The position numbers and the translations under genes were made by a program. DNA of 64,000 bases, from contig JAILIC010000026.1 of the NCBI GenBank assembly GCA_024695475.1, forward strand, positions 23,953 to 87,952, in the 5' to 3' direction. The notes below the pieces were generated by a model that had not been told where the DNA came from, searched no databases, and saw nothing but the letters and a program-made list of their open reading frames with translations. Below, piece by piece: positions 38,229 to 47,963 of the stretch; position 1 is the stretch's first letter, and each line of letters starts with the position of its first letter. This stretch comes from Treponema sp. Lineage in GTDB: Bacteria; Spirochaetota; Spirochaetia; Treponematales; Treponemataceae.

Positions 38229-40037
38229 GTGCCAGTGAAGCAGTACCGTTATGTGTTGACTAATCAATCAGAGATTACTGATTTTATTACTGCAGTTAAG
38301 CAGTTACTCAAAGAAAATCCTGCTGCAAAGGCTTTGCTGCAGGTAATTGAACCAAAAGATTCCTATGAGGCAATTGCAAAAGAGCTGAATACCTTAGTAT
38401 GTTCTTTACCAGATGTAATGATTTATGGGATGACCTCTGCTTCTGCAACTACTTCTAATATAACGGTGCCTGATAAGACAGTTTGTACACTTATTCTGTT
38501 TGAAAAAAGCAATTATAAAATATTCCACTATAATTGCCACGTGCAGACAACGCTAACTGCAGGTAAAAAATTCCTGACTGATATACATGATTTGCCGGAT
38601 TTAAAAGGCGTGCTTATGATGTCGTCTGATATCATGCTCGGCCCTGATGATTTTATTGGTGAATTTGAGCATAGCTATCCTGATGTTCCTATTTTTGGAG
38701 CTGTTGCAGCTTCGTATAGTTCCAATGGTGATACTTCGGCTGTTTTTATTGGTGATGCGGTCTATGATAGGGAAATTCTTACGATTGCGTTTTATGGTAA
38801 AGAGCTTCATATTGATACCACTTATGACTTAGGATGGAAGGCGGTCGGCAAAGAATTTGTGGTTACTAAATCTGATGCTCATGGGATTGTTGAGACTATA
38901 GATAACCAGCCTGCTGTCAGTATTTATGTAGATTATCTTGGAGTTGAGACTAATACACATTTTTTTGGTAATGTTGTTTCGTTTCCGTTTATTTATAAAA
39001 TTGGTACAAAACAAGTGGCGCGCATTCCTTTTAATTATGAGGGAACTAAACTTATTTTTGGACAGCAGATCCCAGAAGGAACCAAAGCAAGCCTTTCGTA
39101 TGCCAAGTCAGAATACTTGTTAAAAGAAACTCTCAAAAGTGCAAATGGGATGTTGTCATTTGCTCCTGATGCAATATTGATATTTTGTTGTCTGTCGCGA
39201 CGTATCCTTATGGGAGACAGGCTTGCGGACAGAGAATGTGAGTATTTTCAAAATGTAAACGAAAATGCCTCATGGGTATATGGATACAGCGAAATCTTGT
39301 GTAATCATGAGGCTCCTGGATTGCTCAATGGTGCCTTTATTGCTGTAGCGTTTAGAGAAGGACCTGTAAAAGTCGATCCTCATAAAATACCATATGTTGA
39401 TTCTGCCTTAGGTAATGCAAAACCGGTATTGTCTTCAAATGATCGTCTTATTTCCTTTTTGGAAAAAACATCTGCTGATTTGCGTCGTAGTGTTGATGAG
39501 TTGTCTTATCTGGCAAGTCATGACCAGCTGACTGGTATTTTAAATAGAACATTTTTTAACGGAGTATTTAAGAAAAACATTGAACATATGTCTGACAAAG
39601 ATGCTATGGGTGTCCTGATGCTTGATATCGATCACTTTAAGCACATAAATGATACGTATGGTCATAATATTGGTGATGTTGTTTTAAAACAAATGGTAGG
39701 AGTTGTTTCACAAAATCTTCCTCAGAGTGCTGCGTTTTCACGATGGGGTGGAGAAGAGTTTATGTGTATTGTTCCGTCCAGCTCAAAGGAAGATATCTTA
39801 GCGCTTGCTCAAAAACTACTAACTGCAGTAAGTTCTGCTGACTATACTCCTGTTCCTATGGTAACGGTAAGTATTGGTGTGACTTTGGCAAATCATCAGT
39901 CGATCCGAGCAAGTGTTTTTCGAGTGGTCGATGAGGCTTTGTATGAGGCTAAAAATACGGGGCGTAACAGAGTAGTTTTTTTAGAACCGGAAGATACCAA
40001 TTTGAAGGAATTGCAGATTTATAGTACACTGAGCTAA
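38229..40037 (+). CDS. FIST-domain sensor with GGDEF diguanylate cyclase
   Basis: FIST_N/FIST_C-like N-terminus; DQLTGILNR...SRWGGEEFMCIV. Confidence 0.88.
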   Translation: MPVKQYRYVLTNQSEITDFITAVKQLLKENPAAKALLQVIEPKDSYEAIAKELNTLVCSLPDVMIYGMTSASATTSNITVPDKTVCTLILFEKSNYKIFHYNCHVQTTLTAGKKFLTDIHDLPDLKGVLMMSSDIMLGPDDFIGEFEHSYPDVPIFGAVAASYSSNGDTSAVFIGDAVYDREILTIAFYGKELHIDTTYDLGWKAVGKEFVVTKSDAHGIVETIDNQPAVSIYVDYLGVETNTHFFGNVVSFPFIYKIGTKQVARIPFNYEGTKLIFGQQIPEGTKASLSYAKSEYLLKETLKSANGMLSFAPDAILIFCCLSRRILMGDRLADRECEYFQNVNENASWVYGYSEILCNHEAPGLLNGAFIAVAFREGPVKVDPHKIPYVDSALGNAKPVLSSNDRLISFLEKTSADLRRSVDELSYLASHDQLTGILNRTFFNGVFKKNIEHMSDKDAMGVLMLDIDHFKHINDTYGHNIGDVVLKQMVGVVSQNLPQSAAFSRWGGEEFMCIVPSSSKEDILALAQKLLTAVSSADYTPVPMVTVSIGVTLANHQSIRASVFRVVDEALYEAKNTGRNRVVFLEPEDTNLKELQIYSTLS

Positions 40038-40834
40038 TGACTGTTAAAGAATTTTCGGCCTTGATAGGGATTCCTTCTAGTAAAATTCGTTTTTATGATC
40101 GTTTGAAAATAGTAGAAGGTGATAGAGAAATCCTAAATAATTATCGCTCGTTTTGTAATGACGATGTACTTAGTATATATCATGCTCAGATGCTTCGCAG
40201 TTTTAATTTTTCGCTGCAAGAAGTTCAGGAAGCTAAAACAGAAGAATTACATCAAATAGATAGTCGACTTCATGAACGTATTGATGCTTTGGAGCGGTCA
40301 ATACGTGAGCAAGAAATGCGTCTTAAGCGTATGAAGGAGATGACGGTCTATTTTTCAAAAATCGAAAGGAACATTTCAAAGTGTTCGTATCATGAACTTG
40401 ATGACAGTTATAATATTTTTACTATTAATTGTGACTCAACTCCAGATGAGCGTGCTGCAGTAAAATTGCTTGCAGAAGTAATGCCATTTTCTTATATTTG
40501 TGTACGCATCAGCAAAGACAGCATCTTGCATAATGAAAGTCCGCTTAAAGTTTCTTTGGGACTAGGTATCCTTGAGTCAAATAGGCAAAAAATAGGTTTA
40601 TCGTTCCCTCCATCGATTAAAATTGATCATAAAGGAATGAAAGTTGGAATGTTTATGGAGTGTAATGATCTTTTTAACATACAATGTTCTGACATAGCTC
40701 CCTTATTAGATGAGTTTAAAGAAAAGCAGATTCCCCTAAGTGAAGACCTTACTGGCCGTGTGTTTATCAGTTATCGCCATAAAGGTGAAACGGTACATGG
40801 TATTGGTTTTGGTATAAAAACACTTGACCTGTAA
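40037..40834 (+). CDS. MerR-family regulator with GyrI-like effector region
   Basis: MTVKEFSALIGIPSSKIRFYDRLKIVEGDREILNNYRSF; TAATG overlap with the preceding gene. Confidence 0.88.
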   Translation: MTVKEFSALIGIPSSKIRFYDRLKIVEGDREILNNYRSFCNDDVLSIYHAQMLRSFNFSLQEVQEAKTEELHQIDSRLHERIDALERSIREQEMRLKRMKEMTVYFSKIERNISKCSYHELDDSYNIFTINCDSTPDERAAVKLLAEVMPFSYICVRISKDSILHNESPLKVSLGLGILESNRQKIGLSFPPSIKIDHKGMKVGMFMECNDLFNIQCSDIAPLLDEFKEKQIPLSEDLTGRVFISYRHKGETVHGIGFGIKTLDL

Positions 40835-40887
40835 GTTGCTGACAGGTTTATTCTTTAAAGCAGGTATAAATTCTTAAAGGGGATAAT

Positions 40888-42927
40888 ATGAAAAAATCAT
40901 TGTTTTTGCTTTTATCAGCTTGTGCTCTTATTGCATTTTCAAGCTGTTCAAAAGTAAAAGATGGAACTTATAAAGGTTCCTCTGTTGGTATGCAGGGTCC
41001 TGTAGCTGTCGAGCTTACAGTTGCAAAGGGTAAAATTGCTGACGTAAAAATTACACAGTGTAAAGAGACTCCGTCAGTTGCTACAGTTGCTATGGATCGT
41101 ATTCCAAAAGAAATTGTAGCGCATCAGACTCCCTATGTTGATGTTGCTACTGGTGCTTCTCTTGCAAGCCGCGCAATCATGAATGCAGCTGCAAATGCTG
41201 CTAAAGAGGCTGGTTTTAACCTTGACAAGTTTGAAAAGTATCATGCAAAAGCAAGTGCTGCTGAAAGCTATGATACCGATGTTGTTGTAGTTGGTGGTGG
41301 TGGTGCAGGTCTTTCTGCTGCTATTTCTGCTGCTCAGCAGGGGGCAAAAGTTGTTCTTATTGAAAAGAGCTCTTTCCTCGGTGGTAACACAATCGTTGCT
41401 GGTGGTGCATTCAATGCTGTAGACCCAGAGGCTCAGGAAGAAACAATACTTTCTGTTGCTCAGAAAAAAACATTGGATTCTTACTTGGCTTTGTCTGTAA
41501 ATGATCCAGCTCTTCATTTTGATCAGTTTGCAGAATGGGCAGAAGTTCTTTCTGACTTGCAGAAGTCAATTAAGGCTCATTATGCTAAGTATGCTGGTAA
41601 AACAGCTGGTAAAGATATGCCTGGTTATGATTCTATCGCTTTGCACATGTGGCACATCTATACTGGTGGTCTTCGCCAGATGGATAACGGCAAGTGGATT
41701 TGCTCTGATATCAAACTTGCTCGCACTTTAGCAGAAAATGCACTTGGTTCTTATGACTGGACGGGATCTTTGGGTGTAAAATCTTCTTCTCACAAAGGTG
41801 CTGGCAGTACATTAGGAACAGTTCTTGGTGCTATGTGGCCACGAACCCATGTTTATTCAAACGGTATTCCTCTGATCAACACATTGAAAGAAGCTGCTGA
41901 AAAAGCAGGCGTAAAAATCATGACTGAAACAGCTGGTAAGTCATTGATCATGAAAGATGGAAAGGTTGCTGGTGTTAATGCTGTTAAGGCTGATGGAACT
42001 AAGGTTACTTTGAATGCTACAAAGGGTGTTGTTCTTGCTTGCGGTGGTTATTGTGCAAATCCTGCAATGGTTAAAAAGTATGATGAATACTGGGGCAATG
42101 ATCTTACAGACAGAACTTTGACCACAAATGTTGGTACAAACACTGGTGACGGTATAAACATGGCTATGGAAATTGGTGCTGATACTGTTGATCTTGGTGT
42201 AGCTCAGATGATGCCATCTTCTTCTCCAATTAAGGGAACAATGACTGATGGTTGCTGGGGTGATGCTTCAGAACAGATTTGGATTGATGGTAAAGGTAAC
42301 CGCTTTGTAAATGAATATGCAGAACGTGATGTTCTTGCAAAGGCTTCTCTCCGTCTTGAGGATGGTATTTTCTATATCATCTATGCAGGTAGTGCTGTAC
42401 GTGGAAAGGGAGAAAAGACTGTTAAAGGTGTCAATATCGATGAAAATCAGTTTGGTACAACAATTCGTGAAAAAGTTGATAACGGACACGTTTTCTTTGG
42501 TTCAACACTGAAAGAACTTGCTGAAGCTTCTAAAAAATCAGCTGGTGGTGCAGCTCCTGCTTTCACAGAAGAAGCTCTCCGCAAGTGTATCGAAAAGTAT
42601 AACTCTTATGTAGCAAATCAGAATGACCCAGAATTTGGTAAAGAAGTACTTGCTGGTGCTATTGATCTTGACTACATTGAAAGTCATCCAGAAGTTGGTA
42701 TTGTTATCAGCCCTCGTAAAGCTTCATTGCATCACACTATGGGTGGTGTAAAGATCAATACAAAAGCTGAAGTTCTTGGCAAAGACGGAAATACTATAAA
42801 AGGCTTGTGGGCTGCTGGTGAAGTAACTGGTGGTGTACATGCTGGTAACCGCCTTGGTGGTAATGCTATTGCTGATATCTTTACTTTTGGTCGCATTGCT
42901 GGTAAAAATGCTGGTTCTGCTAACTAA
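40888..42927 (+). CDS. flavocytochrome c/fumarate-urocanate reductase-like lipoprotein (FMN-bind + FAD-binding)
   Basis: lipobox AFSSCSK; FMN_bind-like N-terminus; DVVVVGGGGAGLSAAISAAQQGAKVVLIEK; GGVHAGNRLGGNAIADIFTFGRIAG. Confidence 0.92.
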   Translation: MKKSLFLLLSACALIAFSSCSKVKDGTYKGSSVGMQGPVAVELTVAKGKIADVKITQCKETPSVATVAMDRIPKEIVAHQTPYVDVATGASLASRAIMNAAANAAKEAGFNLDKFEKYHAKASAAESYDTDVVVVGGGGAGLSAAISAAQQGAKVVLIEKSSFLGGNTIVAGGAFNAVDPEAQEETILSVAQKKTLDSYLALSVNDPALHFDQFAEWAEVLSDLQKSIKAHYAKYAGKTAGKDMPGYDSIALHMWHIYTGGLRQMDNGKWICSDIKLARTLAENALGSYDWTGSLGVKSSSHKGAGSTLGTVLGAMWPRTHVYSNGIPLINTLKEAAEKAGVKIMTETAGKSLIMKDGKVAGVNAVKADGTKVTLNATKGVVLACGGYCANPAMVKKYDEYWGNDLTDRTLTTNVGTNTGDGINMAMEIGADTVDLGVAQMMPSSSPIKGTMTDGCWGDASEQIWIDGKGNRFVNEYAERDVLAKASLRLEDGIFYIIYAGSAVRGKGEKTVKGVNIDENQFGTTIREKVDNGHVFFGSTLKELAEASKKSAGGAAPAFTEEALRKCIEKYNSYVANQNDPEFGKEVLAGAIDLDYIESHPEVGIVISPRKASLHHTMGGVKINTKAEVLGKDGNTIKGLWAAGEVTGGVHAGNRLGGNAIADIFTFGRIAGKNAGSAN

Positions 42928-42947
42928 GTAAAAGGTACTAGTTAGAT

Positions 42948-42978
42948 AAAAGGCTCCGATATATTCGGAGCCTTTTTT
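42948..42978 (+). terminator. intrinsic terminator
   Basis: AAAGGCTCCGATATATTCGGAGCCTTTTTTT. Confidence 0.9.
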
Positions 42979-43011
42979 TATGCATGTATAGTAATCTGAA
43001 TATACTTTTAA

Positions 43012-43040
43012 TAGACAGCTTAAAAAAAGCTTGTTATAAT
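43012..43040 (+). promoter_or_regulatory. sigma70-like promoter of the 43.1-52.6 kb operon
   Basis: TAGACA-N17-TATAAT; spacer contains AGCTT-AAAAA-AAGCT inverted repeat. Confidence 0.65.
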
Positions 43041-43095
43041 TATATTAGTTTCTGCAAAATGGTTGGGTGGCTGCGGCATGTCCTAGTATATTTAT

Positions 43096-44193
43096 ATGGC
43101 ATATATTGTTTTAAAAAAGAAAAAGTTTCTTGATAATTACCATGCAATTTTGCACATGATGCATGGAAAAATTCCTGTAAATGTGGTGACCAAATTTTGT
43201 TTGAGTAATCCTGATGTTATTGCTGTTCTTAACTCAGAACCTCGTGGTTCACGTCCTGTGTGTATTTCTGACAGCAATATGGTAAACTTTGTCCATCTAG
43301 CTCCTGAAATTGCCCGTTCATTTATAAAATGTGTAATAAAAACCAGATTATCAGATATACAAAAAATTCCTGAGTTACCTGAATATGCCCGTCCTGATAG
43401 GCTTTTTGTCTCTGATGAGCGTTTACTTGATGCTGTTTTAAAGCTTCCAAAAAGCATGCGACCACAAATTGTTATTATTGCAGAAACAGGGGATATGAAA
43501 GATGGCGTTGTATTATCTCGTATAGTTCCCCTTGTACAAAAGTGGAAAGAGCTTTCGATTATCGGTATATCGGTTAACTTTGCCTGCTTGTCAGGTATTC
43601 TTCCTGATGAGTCTTGTATACGTAAACTTGCTGCGGTGGCAGAAGAAGTGTGTCGGGTACGGAAATTGGAAAGCCCGTTTCTTTCGATTGGCGGTACAGT
43701 AAGTTGTGAGCTGGCAGCCTCTGGTGTTATTGATGGTTTAATACAAGAAATCCGTATGGGTGAAGGAATATTCTTTGGATATGACTCTTCTGGAGGTAAG
43801 CCAATCCCTGATATGCATCATGATGTTATCGAATTAGCTGGTGAAATTTTAGAAGTGTCTGAAAAAGATTTTTCGATTCAAAAAGGTCATCAAGCTGGTT
43901 TTACGGCAATTGGTGAGCATGGTGGTGCAGGTTCCTCTGCTCCTTGTACAGGAGTACGAAAACGAGCTGTACTTGACTTTGGTGTGCTTGCAGCCAATGC
44001 AAATGATCTTGTTCCTTTTGATACATCGTTGCTTTTTGCTGGTCAGACTTTTGATTTTACGGTTACGGATATCACTGATTCTTCTGTTCCGTATGTGGCT
44101 GGTGATTTTATACGATTTAATACAAATTATTCGTCAGCTTCGTTTAGCATGATGAACCGTTACATACAGTGTACAGTTTCAGAGGAGGAGTGA
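43096..44193 (+). CDS. fold-III PLP enzyme, alanine/ornithine racemase-like
   Basis: NVVTKFCLSNPDVIAVL (PLP Lys-like), SIGGTVSCELAASGVIDGLIQEIRMGEGIFFGYDSS. Confidence 0.8.
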   Translation: MAYIVLKKKKFLDNYHAILHMMHGKIPVNVVTKFCLSNPDVIAVLNSEPRGSRPVCISDSNMVNFVHLAPEIARSFIKCVIKTRLSDIQKIPELPEYARPDRLFVSDERLLDAVLKLPKSMRPQIVIIAETGDMKDGVVLSRIVPLVQKWKELSIIGISVNFACLSGILPDESCIRKLAAVAEEVCRVRKLESPFLSIGGTVSCELAASGVIDGLIQEIRMGEGIFFGYDSSGGKPIPDMHHDVIELAGEILEVSEKDFSIQKGHQAGFTAIGEHGGAGSSAPCTGVRKRAVLDFGVLAANANDLVPFDTSLLFAGQTFDFTVTDITDSSVPYVAGDFIRFNTNYSSASFSMMNRYIQCTVSEEE

Positions 44194-44194
44194 G

Positions 44195-46600
44195 GTGTCA
44201 GGAAAGCGGGCTGTCAATATAAAAGCAAGTGTCCTTGTTTTTGCCATTGTTCTCATTATTGCACTTGTAGTCAACGGAGTGCTCGGAATTTCTGGTTTTG
44301 AAGGTGTATACAGGGATGCTCTGGTCTCGCGTTACAATATCGATGGTGAGTATATCAAAGGAAAAGTTGAGGCTGCCCTTGATTTGGGTAAAAAGTTGCC
44401 ACTGTTGGAAAGTACGGTTGATCCTTTGTTTTCTGACGTATTACAAACTTCTTCTGGGCTTGATCATTTATATATCACCGATACGTCAGATAAAGTTTTG
44501 TATACGACACGACGAGTGTTAACACAAACATCTATGCCTTTTTCGTATGCTGCAACACGTGATGAGGGCGTTGATGGTATTGGTCCGTATGTGTGTGAAT
44601 TTCTTGACTCCTGGTTTATCTGTATTCCGTTGTACTTTCATGGTGATGTACATACAGGAACATTGTATATGGAGTTTTCCAAACGGACTGTGGCTACTTT
44701 TATAGCCGAGTTTGAGTCCAAAACATTGCATAGTGCATTAGCGATATTTGCTTGTTCATTTTTGCTGTATATTATCCTTGCGCTTTTGTATGCCAGCAAG
44801 TCTCGGATGGAAAACCTGATTACTATCGGTTTGTTATTGGTATCACAAGTATTTTTTGCGATAAATAATAACAGGCTGTACAATGCAGCGGTATCTGAAG
44901 TTTTTAATATGAACATGTCAAAGCTGGCGCAGTCCATTTCTTCTGATTTGCGGCAACCGCTTAAGTACATGGAGCTAGAAAATATTGGAGATGTTGACAG
45001 CTATCTTGCTGCAAGGATCTCAGGAAGCAAGCAGTGCTCTGATATTTATATTATTGATGATAATCTGACGATAGTACATCAGGCTGGTCAACAGCCAGTT
45101 GCTGTAGGTACGGCTCCCGATTACGAAAATAATGATATTACGATAAAAAGTCTTCCAGATGTAAAGGGAGCCACGATGTCACTTGCATTACGGACAAACC
45201 GCGGTTTGATTAATAGTATTTTGCGTGATATGGCTCTGGATTCTGCAACTATTATCATTGTTGCACTGTTGTTTGCCTTTATGCTCAAAAACTTCTGGAT
45301 GCTTAGCGAGTGGAAAGAAGATCTTTTGGTTGCTCCAGAAAGTATGGATACAGACCAAGAATCTACAGCTTTACGGCTTATTCAAATCAGTACGTTTGTA
45401 TTTATGTTTGCAGCGTACGAAACCTTGTCATTTATCCCATTATATATAAAGAAAGTCTATGATAGCTCCGGCGGGGATTTTTTTGGTCTTACAGCAGAAA
45501 CTGCCCAGAGTATCCCTGTCAGTGCGTATATGGTCGGTATTATGATTGCTATGTTCATCACGTTATTTGCGATGAAACACCTGTCAGTACGCCGCCGATA
45601 CATCATAATGTCTTTAGTCTTTGTTCTTGGATCAGTCCTGACAATTATTTCTCCAGAATTGGGATTGTTTTCACTGGCACGTTTAATTTGTGGTTTTGGT
45701 TTTGGCGGAATTCTGCTGAGCACGTCATCGCTTGTCATTGAATATACGAGTGCACGTTCCCGAAGTGCAGGATTTGGTACTAATGCTGCAGCCTTCGCTT
45801 CGGCTTCAATTGCTTCGATTCCAGTCGGAGGTGTTATCGTTAATAAATTTGGGTATGCAGCTGGTATCGGAGTATCTATTGCATTTGCCGTACTGTTCCT
45901 GTTATTTGCTTTGTTCTGTATACCTGAAGCTCAACAGAAGAACCGTAGTGAAAATCTCGAAGACAAGAGTGATGTCAAGAATGTCTCAATTGCAGAATTT
46001 ACTAAGGTGTTTTTTTCACGGCACATTCTTGTCTATATTGCTAGTATCAATATCCCGTTTCAGATTATCTATTGGGGACTATTCCAGTTCCTGTTGCCTC
46101 TGTATATGAGTGATACTATGAAACTGTCTCAAGGTAATATAGGTCGTATACTTGGTATATTTAGTATTGTCAGTCTCTTTGCGGTAAATGCAAGTAGGCT
46201 TGCTGATAGAATCAAAAATGATAAATTGCTTATTTCTATTGGGGCTGGAGTTGCGGGCTTAATTATGGTTGCCTCTGGTTTGACTGGTGGTGGATTGTTA
46301 CTGTTCCTTGCCGTAATGATAGCTATGGGATTGGACAATTTGTTTATAGATTCAATCGAGGAAGTATATCTTGAGTCTGGAGAGGTACATGGAGTTTCGG
46401 AAGAAAATCTATTGCAGTGTTATAAAGTTATAGAAAAGGTTCTTTCTGTTTTTATACCGTCACTGACAAGTCTTATTATTGCTTTTTCTGGTTTTAACAA
46501 GAGTTTGATGTTGATCGGATTGTATTCGCTGGCAGGAGCAGTACTGTTCTCAATTCTTGGAGTTAACGGAAGATGGAGGAAGTCACATGAAAAAGACTAA
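44195..46600 (+). CDS. MFS transporter with N-terminal tandem extracytoplasmic sensor-like regions
   Basis: 801 aa; TM-periplasmic-TM-TM-periplasmic-TM N-half; MFS C-half (LARLICGFGFGGILLSTSSLVIEY). Confidence 0.78.
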   Translation: MSGKRAVNIKASVLVFAIVLIIALVVNGVLGISGFEGVYRDALVSRYNIDGEYIKGKVEAALDLGKKLPLLESTVDPLFSDVLQTSSGLDHLYITDTSDKVLYTTRRVLTQTSMPFSYAATRDEGVDGIGPYVCEFLDSWFICIPLYFHGDVHTGTLYMEFSKRTVATFIAEFESKTLHSALAIFACSFLLYIILALLYASKSRMENLITIGLLLVSQVFFAINNNRLYNAAVSEVFNMNMSKLAQSISSDLRQPLKYMELENIGDVDSYLAARISGSKQCSDIYIIDDNLTIVHQAGQQPVAVGTAPDYENNDITIKSLPDVKGATMSLALRTNRGLINSILRDMALDSATIIIVALLFAFMLKNFWMLSEWKEDLLVAPESMDTDQESTALRLIQISTFVFMFAAYETLSFIPLYIKKVYDSSGGDFFGLTAETAQSIPVSAYMVGIMIAMFITLFAMKHLSVRRRYIIMSLVFVLGSVLTIISPELGLFSLARLICGFGFGGILLSTSSLVIEYTSARSRSAGFGTNAAAFASASIASIPVGGVIVNKFGYAAGIGVSIAFAVLFLLFALFCIPEAQQKNRSENLEDKSDVKNVSIAEFTKVFFSRHILVYIASINIPFQIIYWGLFQFLLPLYMSDTMKLSQGNIGRILGIFSIVSLFAVNASRLADRIKNDKLLISIGAGVAGLIMVASGLTGGGLLLFLAVMIAMGLDNLFIDSIEEVYLESGEVHGVSEENLLQCYKVIEKVLSVFIPSLTSLIIAFSGFNKSLMLIGLYSLAGAVLFSILGVNGRWRKSHEKD

Positions 46601-47963
46601 GTTTTTGCTGTTTTTGATTGGCTTGTGGCTATCACTGGTATGTATTGGTTGCTCAAATACGCTGTCTTCATCACGTTATTGGAAGGGGGAGGAAAAAGAA
46701 ACTTCTTGGGTACGTAAGCATTATGCTAAAAAACAGAATGTAACAGATGTTGGTGCTGACAGTGATGTTACCATACAAGCTTTTAGCCATGAGGATGGTA
46801 AGAAATTTCGTATCGGTATTGTTATATCAGGTGATTATTGGGAGTTCTTTGAAAACTTTAAGGGGCTTGTCGAAGGTTTTGCTGAAATAGACTGGGCAAA
46901 ACATCTGTCTGTTCCTATTACATTTTCACATTGTGATGAGCTTGTTTCATGGGTAAACAGCAAAAAGTACAGCGATTATATTGAGATTGTTCCTGATTAT
47001 TTTGTTAATTTGCAATGGGGTGATAATGAAGCTGAACTACAACAAAAGTATTTTGGCCGTAAAGCTCCTGAGGTTGATGCAATTATCGCATATGGGGGAA
47101 TGGCTGCAAAAGCCTTTTATAATGTTGAAAATTATCCTGTTCCTGTCTTGTCAGATGCTATTACCGATTGTATTGAAGCTGGTGTAACAAAAAGTATCGA
47201 TGATTCTGGACGAGATTTTTTTACGAATAAGATTGATCCTGATATTTATATGCAGCAGGTGCGACTGTTTCATGATATTGTAGGTTTTTCTAAATTAGGA
47301 ATTATCTACGGTGATGATGAATATGGTTTGTTGTATGGTGCTGTTGGTGCTGTAGAAGCGGTTGCCAAAGAACGTTCTTTTGAAATTGTACGAAATACGA
47401 ATGTAAAAGAATATATGGATGACGATACTGAAGAACTGTATCTTGCAGCTCTTCGTGACTTAGTAGGCAAAGTAGATGCTGTTTATATCGGAGCATCTAC
47501 AGCAGTTACTGAGTATAATATCATGCCTGATATAGTTAAGATTTTGAACGATGCAAAAATACCTTCGTTTTCTTTGGAGGGAACGGTACGTGTAAAAGAC
47601 GGTGTTCTTTTTAGTCTGTCAACATTAAGTGGTATGAAACGTTCTGGAATCTGGATGGCAAACAAGCTTACTCATATTCTTTCTGGTGAAAGTGCCCGTG
47701 CTCAAAGTCAGCGATTTGAGAGTGTTTCATCTTTGGCTATAAATATCGATACCGCAAGAAAAATCGGTTATAAGATTCCGATGGATTTGCTTGTCAACTC
47801 TGATGAAATTTATGTAGATACTTCTGGAACTCGTGTGGGTGATGAAACGAGTGGTGTGTCTGCTGCTCATCAAATCTTGTTGCCGTCAAAACGTCCTGAT
47901 GGTAAAAATTCCGTATTGCTGTTGTTGCCAGTGGAGATTACTGGGAGTTTACAGAACACTTAA
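46587..47963 (+). CDS. substrate-binding lipoprotein, domain 1 (open frame ends after an apparent frameshift)
   Basis: lipobox LVCIGCSN; KKFRIGIVISGDYWEFFENFKGLVEGF...YIGASTAVTEYNIMPDIVKILNDAKIPSFSLEG. Confidence 0.82.
   Translation: MKKTKFLLFLIGLWLSLVCIGCSNTLSSSRYWKGEEKETSWVRKHYAKKQNVTDVGADSDVTIQAFSHEDGKKFRIGIVISGDYWEFFENFKGLVEGFAEIDWAKHLSVPITFSHCDELVSWVNSKKYSDYIEIVPDYFVNLQWGDNEAELQQKYFGRKAPEVDAIIAYGGMAAKAFYNVENYPVPVLSDAITDCIEAGVTKSIDDSGRDFFTNKIDPDIYMQQVRLFHDIVGFSKLGIIYGDDEYGLLYGAVGAVEAVAKERSFEIVRNTNVKEYMDDDTEELYLAALRDLVGKVDAVYIGASTAVTEYNIMPDIVKILNDAKIPSFSLEGTVRVKDGVLFSLSTLSGMKRSGIWMANKLTHILSGESARAQSQRFESVSSLAINIDTARKIGYKIPMDLLVNSDEIYVDTSGTRVGDETSGVSAAHQILLPSKRPDGKNSVLLLLPVEITGSLQNT

Noticed and set aside
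47904-47908. Programmed -1 ribosomal frameshift at the A5 run
   Set aside because: No X XXY YYZ heptamer in the zero frame: P-site tRNA-Lys would have to re-pair on UAA. Sequencing error or mutation is more likely.
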